This document shows positions 1 to 6,266 of a stretch of DNA of 64,000 nucleotides, piece by piece. Below the pieces are notes generated by a model. The model did no database searches and had not been told where the DNA came from. It saw only the letters and a program-made list of their open reading frames with translations. The translations under genes were made by a program, and so were the position numbers. Every line of letters starts with the position of its first letter. The first letter of the stretch is position 1. The stretch comes from Streptomyces sp. NBC_00335 (GTDB lineage: Bacteria > Actinomycetota > Actinomycetes > Streptomycetales > Streptomycetaceae): positions 4,703,501 through 4,767,500 of the forward strand of contig NZ_CP108006.1 in assembly GCF_036127095.1 (NCBI RefSeq). Direction: 5' to 3'.

Positions 1-72
1 CAGCCAACAGCGGCCGACATCGCTAGGAACGGTCTTGCTTCGAGCGCACTCCAGGCAGTTGGCTAGTGGCCC

Positions 73-1062
73 ATGGAGTACACGCAGCTCGGACGCACCG
101 GTCTCAAGGTCAGCCGACTTGTCCTCGGCACCATGAACTTCGGCCCCCAGACTGGAGAGCCGGAGAGCCACGCCCTCATGGACACGGCCCTCGACGCCGG
201 CATCAACTATTTCGACACCGCCAACGTCTATGGCTGGGGCGAGAACAAGGGCCGTACCGAGGAGATCATCGGTACCTGGTTCGGCCAGGGCGGCGGCCGT
301 CGCGAGAAGACGGTCCTCGCCACCAAGGTCTACGGGAGCATGGCCGCGGAGGGCGACCCGTGGCCCAACTACGACCGCCTGTCGGCGCTGAACATCCGGC
401 GGGCCGTCGACGCCAGCCTCAAGCGCCTGAACACCGACTACATCGACATCTACCAGTTCCACCACGTGGACCGGCTGACGCCCTTCGAGGAGATCTGGCA
501 GGCCGTCGAGGTCCTGATCCAGCAGGGCAAGGTCCTCTACGCCGGCTCCTCGAACTTCCCCGGCTGGAAGATCGCCCAGGCCAACGAGGCCGCGGCCCGT
601 TCGGGGCGGCTCGGCCTGGTCAGCGAGCAGTGCCTCTACAACCTCGCCGAGCGGCGGGCGGAGCTGGAGATCATCCCGGCGGCCGAGGCGTACGGGCTCG
701 GCGTCATCCCGTGGTCCCCGCTGCACGGCGGGCTGCTGGGCGGGGCCATCCGCAAGGCGTCGGAGTCCGGGCGGACCGCGACCGGCCGCTCGGCGGACGC
801 GCTCGCGAACAGTTCCGTACGGGCGCAGGTGCAGGCGTACGAGGACCTGCTGGACAAGCACGGACTGGAGCCCGGCGAGGTCGCCCTGGCCTGGCTGCTG
901 ACGCGTCCCGGGGTCACCGGCCCGATCGTCGGGCCGCGTACGCCGGAGCAGCTCGCGTCCGCGCTGCGTGCGGTGGAGCTGGAGCTGTCGCCGGAGGTGC
1001 TGGCCGGGCTGGACGAGGTCTTCCCGGGGCCGGGCCCGGCTCCGGAGGCGTTCGCCTGGTAG
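73..1062 (+). CDS. Aldo/keto reductase
   Basis: This is a soluble 329-residue NADPH-dependent oxidoreductase of the aldo/keto reductase superfamily (TIM barrel), expected to reduce aldehydes or ketones in the cytoplasm. The catalytic set is visible: Asp48 and Tyr53 in FDTANVYG, Lys85 in LATKVYG and His130 in QFHHVD. The C-terminal GPIVGPRTPEQL segment is the usual cofactor phosphate-binding stretch. Length is normal for the YajO/Tas-like subfamily. The ATG at the start lacks a strong Shine-Dalgarno sequence. The gene stands alone; the next gene downstream is on the other strand. The substrate cannot be read from sequence. Confidence 0.93.
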   Translation: MEYTQLGRTGLKVSRLVLGTMNFGPQTGEPESHALMDTALDAGINYFDTANVYGWGENKGRTEEIIGTWFGQGGGRREKTVLATKVYGSMAAEGDPWPNYDRLSALNIRRAVDASLKRLNTDYIDIYQFHHVDRLTPFEEIWQAVEVLIQQGKVLYAGSSNFPGWKIAQANEAAARSGRLGLVSEQCLYNLAERRAELEIIPAAEAYGLGVIPWSPLHGGLLGGAIRKASESGRTATGRSADALANSSVRAQVQAYEDLLDKHGLEPGEVALAWLLTRPGVTGPIVGPRTPEQLASALRAVELELSPEVLAGLDEVFPGPGPAPEAFAW

Positions 1063-1074
1063 GCGGCGCGCTAC

Positions 1075-1121
1075 GGGGCGGTGGGCCTACGGGCGGTGGG
1101 CCTACGGGGTCACGGGCCTAC
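1075..1121. repeat. Imperfect tandem 15-16-base repeat
   Basis: Three head-to-tail units, each ending in GGGCCTAC, follow the aldo/keto reductase stop codon. The last unit overlaps the stop codon of the small membrane-protein gene on the other strand. Confidence 0.6.
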
Positions 1122-1207
1122 TGGCCCACCGCGGCGGCCACCGCCACCACGACGAACATCAACACGAGCACACCGGCCATGACGCGGTTTCTGGTCTTGG
1201 GATCCAC
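1118..1207 (-). CDS. Small single-pass membrane protein (29 aa)
   Basis: This short frame starts with GTG nine bases after the stop of the 2'-5' RNA ligase gene. It encodes a basic N-terminus (MDPKTRNRVMAG) followed by an uninterrupted run of Val, Leu, Met, Phe and Ala long enough for one membrane helix. Basic-then-hydrophobic composition with no charge in the second half is unlikely by chance. Position and spacing suggest co-transcription with the upstream gene. No function is known to me. The start is uncertain, because an internal ATG at residue 10 is an alternative, and no strong ribosome-binding site is visible. Confidence 0.5.
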   Translation of the reverse strand: MDPKTRNRVMAGVLVLMFVVVAVAAAVGQ

Positions 1208-1216
1208 CCGTCGAGC

Positions 1217-1807
1217 CTAACGCGACCGGGCCCGCCCTTCGGACGGAGGGGCGGGCTCTCCCAGTTCCCAGGAGCCGACGACCTCGTAGCGGGGCTGCTC
1301 GCCGGGGACGCCGGAGTCGGGCAGGTTGCTGCGGACCAGGCTGAGCTCGCCGACCTGCCAGGCGGTGCCCTCGAAGGAGGCCAGGGCCGTGCTGTAGGGG
1401 CGGACGTCGTGCCGCTCGTCGCGGAGCCGGCCGAGGGTGAGGTGGGGGGTGTAGCGGTGGTGCTGGTCCATGGGCACGCCGGAGCGCCGGGCGGCGGCGT
1501 CGGCGCGCTCGGCGAGCATGCGCAGGGAGTCGAGGTCACCGGCGGCGCCGGCCCACAGGGAGCGGTGGCCGAAGTGGCCGGAGCCGTGGATCCGGAGCGG
1601 GAAGGGCTCGGTACGGGCGGCGGCGCGGGCGAGCCGGGTGTGCAGTTCGGGGAGGACCTCCTCCCGCACCTCGCCCATGAAGGCGAGCGTGAAGTGCCAG
1701 CCCGCTTCCGCGGTCCAGCGCAGATGGTCGTCGCGCAGGTCGCGTACGGCCCCGGCCAGTTCCGAGATGGCCGCCTCGGGCGGGATGACGGCTGCGAACA
1801 GTCTCAT
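1217..1807 (-). CDS. thpR: RNA 2',3'-cyclic phosphodiesterase (2'-5' RNA ligase family)
   Basis: This 196-residue protein belongs to the 2H phosphoesterase superfamily (ThpR/LigT), which opens 2',3'-cyclic phosphates at RNA ends. The two signature H-x-T motifs are present: HFT at residues 38-40 and HLT at 122-124. They are spaced as expected for the two-lobed fold. The N-terminal MRLFAAVIPP is typical of the family start. A small membrane-protein gene follows nine bases after the stop. The biological substrate in bacteria is not settled. Confidence 0.9.
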   Translation of the reverse strand: MRLFAAVIPPEAAISELAGAVRDLRDDHLRWTAEAGWHFTLAFMGEVREEVLPELHTRLARAAARTEPFPLRIHGSGHFGHRSLWAGAAGDLDSLRMLAERADAAARRSGVPMDQHHRYTPHLTLGRLRDERHDVRPYSTALASFEGTAWQVGELSLVRSNLPDSGVPGEQPRYEVVGSWELGEPAPPSEGRARSR

Positions 1808-1848
1808 GGTGCCGAGCCTAGTGGCGGCTGTCCGGTGCGGCGCCGTTG

Positions 1849-1995
1849 CCGGGGGCCGGCCCCCGGACCCCCGCTCCTCGAACGGCGGAGCGGCTGGATT
1901 TGGCGGGCACCGGCCTGCACGTGAAGGCCGGCGGGGCTGGAAGATCCAGCCCCGCCGGCGTTCGAGGCGCGGGGTCCGGGGCGGAGCCCCGGGAA
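1849..1995. repeat. GC-rich intergenic inverted-repeat element, copy A
   Basis: Two facing copies of a ~50-base module (core GCCGGCGTTYGAGGCGCGGG, then a GTCCGGGGCGGAGCCCC-type hairpin) fill the space between the RNA ligase and MFS genes. The left module (about 1849-1902) is the reverse complement of the right one (about 1943-1992), so the whole can fold into a long stem. Similar modules recur near 6.1, 26.2, 33.0, 35.3 and 40.9 kb. It may act as a two-way terminator here, because both neighbours run leftward. Confidence 0.8.
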
Positions 1996-2037
1996 GCCGG
2001 GCCGCACGGGCCCTTCACGCCTCGAGCCCGGGAGGCG

Positions 2038-3387
2038 CTACGCCGCCGTCGCCAGCTGGCGGCGGCGGTCCGAGGGGACGAACGTCACGCCGTGGCGGTT
2101 CACGCTGAGGCGGAGGTTGCCGACGCGGGAGAGGACCAGGCCGATCGTGACGGCTGCGGCCAGGGAGACCACTCCGCCCGCGGCCATGCCGATCCGTGCG
2201 CCGTAGGTGTCCGTGACCCAGCCGACCAGCGGGGCCCCGATCGGGGTGCCGCCGGTGAAGACCATCATGAACAGGGCCATCACCCGGCCCCGCATCTCGG
2301 GGTCGGTGGCCATCTGGACGCTGGAGTTCGCGGTGACGTTCACCGTCAGGCCGAAGACGCCGATCGGGACGAGGAGCGCCGCGAACAGCCAGAAGCCCGG
2401 TGCGAAGGCCGTCACCAGCAGGAGGACGGAGAAGAGCACCGCCGCCGCGACCAGCAGCCGCAGGCGCGAGAGGCCGCGCCGGGCCGCCAGCAGCGCACCC
2501 ACCAGGGAGCCCGCCGCGATCAGGGTGTTGAAGAGCCCGTACGTGCCCGCGTCGCCGTGGAAGACCTTGCTGACGAAGGCGGACAGCCAGATCGGGAAGT
2601 TGAAGCCGAAGGTGCCGATGAAGCCGACGAGCACGATCGGCCAGATCAGCTCGGGCCGCCCGGCGACGTAGCGCAGGCCTTCCCGGAGCTGCCCCTTCGC
2701 GCGGGGCTGGACCTCGACCTGGTGCAGTTCCCGGGTCCGCATCAGCATCAGGGCCGCGATCGGCGCCGCGAAGGACAGGCCGTTGAGCAGGAAGGCCCAG
2801 CCGGAGCCGACGGCGGTGATGAGGACGCCGGCGATGGCGGGGCCGACCAGTCGCGCGGACTGGAAGTTGGCCGAATTCAGGCTGACCGCGTTGGCCACCT
2901 GGTCCTTGCCGACCATCTCGGAGACGAAGGTCTGCCGGGCCGGGTTGTCGACGACGGTGACCAGGCCCAGGAGGAAGGCGGCGAGGTAGACGTGCCAGAC
3001 GTTGACGTGGCCGGCGAGGGTGAGGACACCGAGCGCGAGGCCGGTGAGGCCCATGGCCGTCTGGGTGCAGAGCAGCAGCGGCCGCTTGGGGAGCCGGTCG
3101 GCGAGTACGCCTCCGTAGAGCCCGAACAGCATCATCGGCAGGAACTGCAGCGCGATGGTGATGCCGACCGCGGAGGCGGATCCGGTCAGTGACAGGACCA
3201 GCCAGTCCTGTGCGATGCGCTGCATCCAGGTGCCGGTGTTCGAGACGACCTGGCCCGTGGCGAAGAGCCGGTAGTTCCGGATCTTCAGCGAGCTGAACAT
3301 CGAGTTCTTCGCGTTCTTGGTGCCCGGCGTGCGTGTAGTGGTGGGTGTGTGGCCGGGGGCGGAGTCTGCTCCGGGTCCCGTACTCAA
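2038..3387 (-). CDS. MFS transporter
   Basis: This 449-residue major facilitator superfamily permease has about 12 hydrophobic helices. The N-terminal half holds a motif-A-like GGVLADRLPKRP loop between helices 2 and 3, as in drug or metabolite exporters. Start is TTG, chosen because AGGAGG lies nine bases upstream. It lies 25 bases downstream of the MarR regulator gene in the same direction, so the two probably form a transcript in which the regulator controls the pump in response to its substrate. The N-terminal ~35 residues are low-complexity. Substrate unknown. Confidence 0.9.
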   Translation of the reverse strand: MSTGPGADSAPGHTPTTTRTPGTKNAKNSMFSSLKIRNYRLFATGQVVSNTGTWMQRIAQDWLVLSLTGSASAVGITIALQFLPMMLFGLYGGVLADRLPKRPLLLCTQTAMGLTGLALGVLTLAGHVNVWHVYLAAFLLGLVTVVDNPARQTFVSEMVGKDQVANAVSLNSANFQSARLVGPAIAGVLITAVGSGWAFLLNGLSFAAPIAALMLMRTRELHQVEVQPRAKGQLREGLRYVAGRPELIWPIVLVGFIGTFGFNFPIWLSAFVSKVFHGDAGTYGLFNTLIAAGSLVGALLAARRGLSRLRLLVAAAVLFSVLLLVTAFAPGFWLFAALLVPIGVFGLTVNVTANSSVQMATDPEMRGRVMALFMMVFTGGTPIGAPLVGWVTDTYGARIGMAAGGVVSLAAAVTIGLVLSRVGNLRLSVNRHGVTFVPSDRRRQLATAA

Positions 3388-3412
3388 AAGGGGTCGCCTC
3401 CTGGCGTCGTTC

Positions 3413-3868
3413 CTATAGGTGCGCGAGCTTGTCCAGGACGGGGGCGGCTTCGCGCAGCTTCGCCCATTCGTCCTCGGTCAGCTCGGCCGCGAGCCCGGCG
3501 AGGAAGGCGTTGCGCTTGCGGCGGCTCTCTTCGAGCATCGCTTCGGCCTCCTCCGTCTGGCGGACCACCTTCTGGCGGCGGTCGTCGGGGTGTGGTTCCA
3601 GCGTGACCAGTCCCTTGGCTTCCAGCAACGCGACGATGCGCGTCATGGACGGCGGCTGCACGTGCTCGCGCCGGGCCAGCTCACCGGGGGTGGCCTGGCC
3701 GCAGCGGGCGAGGGTGCCGAGCACCGACATCTCGGTCGGGCTCAGTGATTCGTCGACGCGCTGGTGCTTGAGGCGCCGGCCCAGCCGCATGACGGCGGAG
3801 CGGAGGTCGTTCACGGCGGCTGCGTCGTCACCATGGGAAAGGTCATGCATGTATTTAGAGTAACTCAT
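3413..3868 (-). CDS. MarR family transcriptional regulator
   Basis: This 151-residue winged-helix repressor has the standard MarR layout: N-terminal dimerisation helices, the helix-turn-helix around SPTEMSVLGTLARCGQATPG and ELARREHVQPPSMTRIV, and the wing containing HPDDRRQKVV. The start is set by an AGGAAGAG ribosome-binding site just before the ATG that begins MSYSKYMHDLS. The frame is open further upstream but without family similarity. A perfect inverted repeat overlaps the start codon, so the gene is very likely autoregulated. It is the first gene of a two-gene unit with the MFS pump. Confidence 0.92.
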   Translation of the reverse strand: MSYSKYMHDLSHGDDAAAVNDLRSAVMRLGRRLKHQRVDESLSPTEMSVLGTLARCGQATPGELARREHVQPPSMTRIVALLEAKGLVTLEPHPDDRRQKVVRQTEEAEAMLEESRRKRNAFLAGLAAELTEDEWAKLREAAPVLDKLAHL

Positions 3869-3872
3869 TACT
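3859..3872. promoter_or_regulatory. Probable MarR operator AGTAA-N4-TTACT
   Basis: The perfect inverted repeat AGTAA-CTCA-TTACT overlaps the start codon and ribosome-binding region of the MarR gene. Its AT-rich composition contrasts with the surroundings. A protein bound here would block expression of the regulator-pump unit. Assignment rests on position and symmetry only. Confidence 0.65.
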
Positions 3873-3969
3873 CTTCCTAAGGAACACCACTTATCTGGTG
3901 TCACTCGTACGGGTGAGTCGGTTCCGGAAAGTGACACGCGTCCATGCCCTGTGCCCCGACTCTTTCGGC

Positions 3970-4152
3970 ATGGGGACACATGTGCTGAGCATGCGCATAG
4001 ACGGGGAGCTCCTCGACAGGCTCCGGACTCATGCCGCCAAACGCGGAATGAGCGTCCAGGACTACGTGGTCCGGACGCTCATTCGCGACGATTTCGACGA
4101 ACGCTTCAAGGCGGCCGTCGACGAGACGGAGAAGTTCTACGGGCTCACCTGA
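3970..4152 (+). CDS. Ribbon-helix-helix domain protein (60 aa)
   Basis: A 60-residue protein begins with a beta-strand LSMRIDGELLDRLRTHA, followed by AAKRGMSVQDYVVRTLI, the classic strand-helix-helix pattern of CopG/Arc-like DNA-binding proteins. It ends with an acidic tail. The start at MGTHVLSMRID is preferred, since upstream residues of the open frame show no domain; the ATG at MRIDGE is an alternative. It is divergent from the MarR gene. No toxin gene lies next to it, so it may be an orphan antitoxin or a small repressor. Confidence 0.75.
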   Translation: MGTHVLSMRIDGELLDRLRTHAAKRGMSVQDYVVRTLIRDDFDERFKAAVDETEKFYGLT

Positions 4153-4191
4153 GCCCGGGGCCCGGCTCCGGGGGCCACCGAGGGGCAGGGG

Positions 4192-5598
4192 CTACGTGAG
4201 GCCCAGCGCGGGCATCGCGTAGTAGAAGACGAAGACCGCCGACACGATGTACATGGCCACCGGGACCTCGCGGCCCCGGCCGGTCGCCAGCCGCAGTACG
4301 GAGAAGGCCACGAAGCCGATGCCGATGCCGTTGGTGATCGAGTACGTGAACGGCATCATCACCATGGCCAGGAAGGCCGGGACGGCGATCGTGAAGTCGT
4401 TCCAGTCGATGTCCCTGACCGAGCCGGCCATGATCAGGAAGCCGACCGCGACGAGGGCGGGCGTGGCCGCCTGCGAGGGGACCATTGTGGCGAGCGGCGT
4501 GAGGAACAGCGACACGGTGAAGAGGCCGCCGGTCACGATGTTCGCCAGGCCCGTCCTGGCTCCCTCGCCGACGCCCGCCGTGGACTCCACGAAGCAGGTG
4601 GTGGCCGAGGAGGAGGAGGCGCCGCCCGCGGCGACGGCCATGCCGTCGACGAACAGGACCCGGTTGATGCCGGGGAAGGAGCCGTCCGGCTTCGTCAGCT
4701 TCGCCTCGTCGCCGACGCCGAGGATGGTGCCCATCGCGTCGAAGAAGCAGGACAGCAGCACGGTGAAGACGAACAGGATGCCCGTGAGCATGCCGACCTT
4801 GCCGAAGCCGCCGAACAGGCTGACCTGACCGATGAGGCCGAAGTCGGGCGCGGCCACCGGGTTGCCCGGCCACTCCGGGACCGTCAGGCCCCAGGCGGCG
4901 TCCGGGAGCTTGGTGATCAGCTGGATCACCAGGGCGGCGACGGTCATGGCCACGATGGAGATCAGGATCGCGCCGGGGGTCTTGCGGATGATCAGGGTGA
5001 GCGTCAGCAGGACGCCGACCACGAAGATCAGGACGGGCCAGCCGTGCAGGTGGCCGTTGCTGCCGAGCTGGATCGGGACCGTGGTGTGCGCGAGGTCCGG
5101 GATGCGGGTGACGAAGCCCGAGTCGACCAGGCCGATCAGCAGGATGAACAGGCCGATGCCGATCGCGATGCCCTTGCGCAGGCCGAGCGGCACCGCGTTC
5201 ATGACCCGCTCGCGCAGGCCGGTGGCGACCAGCAGCATCACCACGAAGCCCGCCAGGACCACCATGCCCATGGCGTCGGGCCAGCTCATGCGCGGGGCGA
5301 GCTGGAGGGCGACCACGGTGTTGACGCCGAGGCCGGCCGCCAGCGCGATCGGGACGTTGCCGATCACGCCCATCAGGAGGGTGGTGAAGGCGGCGGTCAG
5401 CACGGTGGCGGTGACCAGCTGGCCGCCGTCGAGCTGGTTGCCGTACATGTCCTTCGCGCTGCCCAGGATGATCGGGTTCAGCACGATGATGTAGGCCATC
5501 GCGAAGAAGGTGGCGAAACCGCCGCGGACCTCGCGGCCGATGGTCGAGCCGCGCTCGGAGATCTTGAAGTAGCGGTCCACAGGGGCCGACGTGCTCAT
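4192..5598 (-). CDS. NCS2 family purine permease (AzgA-like)
   Basis: This 468-residue membrane protein belongs to the AzgA-like branch of nucleobase:cation symporter 2, which imports hypoxanthine, guanine or adenine. Evidence is the N-terminal FKISERGSTIGREVRGGFATFF, FFAMAYIIVLNP in the first helix, and SATTCFVESTAGVGEGARTG, which matches the substrate-site signature of AzgA transporters. About 12-14 helices are visible. The start is at MSTSAPVDRYF; the frame extends 18 codons upstream with no family match. A two-arm inverted repeat lies just upstream and may regulate it. Exact purine specificity is inferred. Confidence 0.9.
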   Translation of the reverse strand: MSTSAPVDRYFKISERGSTIGREVRGGFATFFAMAYIIVLNPIILGSAKDMYGNQLDGGQLVTATVLTAAFTTLLMGVIGNVPIALAAGLGVNTVVALQLAPRMSWPDAMGMVVLAGFVVMLLVATGLRERVMNAVPLGLRKGIAIGIGLFILLIGLVDSGFVTRIPDLAHTTVPIQLGSNGHLHGWPVLIFVVGVLLTLTLIIRKTPGAILISIVAMTVAALVIQLITKLPDAAWGLTVPEWPGNPVAAPDFGLIGQVSLFGGFGKVGMLTGILFVFTVLLSCFFDAMGTILGVGDEAKLTKPDGSFPGINRVLFVDGMAVAAGGASSSSATTCFVESTAGVGEGARTGLANIVTGGLFTVSLFLTPLATMVPSQAATPALVAVGFLIMAGSVRDIDWNDFTIAVPAFLAMVMMPFTYSITNGIGIGFVAFSVLRLATGRGREVPVAMYIVSAVFVFYYAMPALGLT

Positions 5599-5623
5599 GG
5601 GGGTCCTGGTCCTCAGTGGTGGT

Positions 5624-5668
5624 TTCATACGGCGAAAACGGGCCAAGCTCAAACCGTTTCAGTATGAA
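5624..5668. promoter_or_regulatory. Inverted repeat upstream of the purine permease
   Basis: TTCATAC and GTATGAA face each other across 31 bases. Inside them, GAAAACGG faces CCGTTTC, so the region can fold as a two-tier hairpin or serve as a protein-binding dyad. It lies 26 bases upstream of the permease ATG, where a promoter or leader is expected. No regulator is identified. Confidence 0.5.
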
Positions 5669-5734
5669 CACATGAACGAAGAGGCGTCTATCTCCGCGCG
5701 TAGACCTTCCGCCGACCGGCCTAGACTTGGCCAC

Positions 5735-6034
5735 ATGGCGAAATGGACTGCGCAGCACGAGGCCCCCGAGCCCCTTGAGGGGCCGATCGTCGGCACCGTC
5801 GCAGGCGGCACGATCATCTGGTTCGCCCTCTTCCTCTTCCAGCTCCCCTTCTACGGGTGGTTCGCCGACCGGGGCATGCTGTGGTGGGTCTGGACCTGCG
5901 CGGTCGGCGGGGTCCTCGGCCTGATCGGCCTCTGGTACGTCCGCGGCCGCGATGCCGCGCTGAAGCGGCACGCGGCTGAGCTGGCCGCTCTGAACGAAGA
6001 CACCCAGGCGGGCCCGTCCCCCCAGGCGGGCTAG
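5735..6034 (+). CDS. DUF2530 domain membrane protein
   Basis: This 99-residue protein has two membrane helices (around VAGGTIIWFALFLFQL and LWWVWTCAVGGVLGLIGLWYV) and a charged C-terminal tail. It matches the actinobacterial DUF2530 family in length and layout. The ATG is preceded within eight bases by a TAGACT-type -10 sequence and no Shine-Dalgarno, so translation may be leaderless. It is divergent from the purine permease, and the two may share regulation through the intervening dyad. Function unknown. Confidence 0.82.
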   Translation: MAKWTAQHEAPEPLEGPIVGTVAGGTIIWFALFLFQLPFYGWFADRGMLWWVWTCAVGGVLGLIGLWYVRGRDAALKRHAAELAALNEDTQAGPSPQAG

Positions 6035-6071
6035 CCCCCCTTGTTGCCCCGCGCGTGACGGGCGGCGTCGG

Positions 6072-6126
6072 CCAAAATCAGCCCCGCCGGCGTTTGAGGC
6101 GCGGGGGGCCGGGGGCGGAGCCCCCT
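6072..6126. repeat. GC-rich repeat element, copy B (single module)
   Basis: One module with the common core (GCCCCGCCGGCGTTTGAGGC) followed by the GGGGGC/GCCCCC hairpin lies just after the DUF2530 gene. Unlike copies A, C and F it has no facing second module. Confidence 0.75.
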
Positions 6127-6202
6127 GGAAGCGGCGCCGCACGTGCCCGGCGCGCCGCACCGGGTCGGGTGAAGGGGCTACCAGCGGAGGATTCGACTCA
6201 TC

Positions 6203-6229
6203 CCGAAGTCGGATCTTCCGACTTTTCGG
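6203..6229. promoter_or_regulatory. Hairpin or operator upstream of the P-type ATPase
   Basis: AAGTCGGA-TCT-TCCGACTT is a perfect eight-base-pair inverted repeat, extended by CCG and CGG on the outside after a TT bulge. It ends 38 bases before the ATPase start codon. It could be an operator, or a stem that isolates the gene from upstream transcription. Confidence 0.45.
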
Positions 6230-6266
6230 CGGGTGAACCGTTGGATCCCCCTTTACCGTCGAAACC

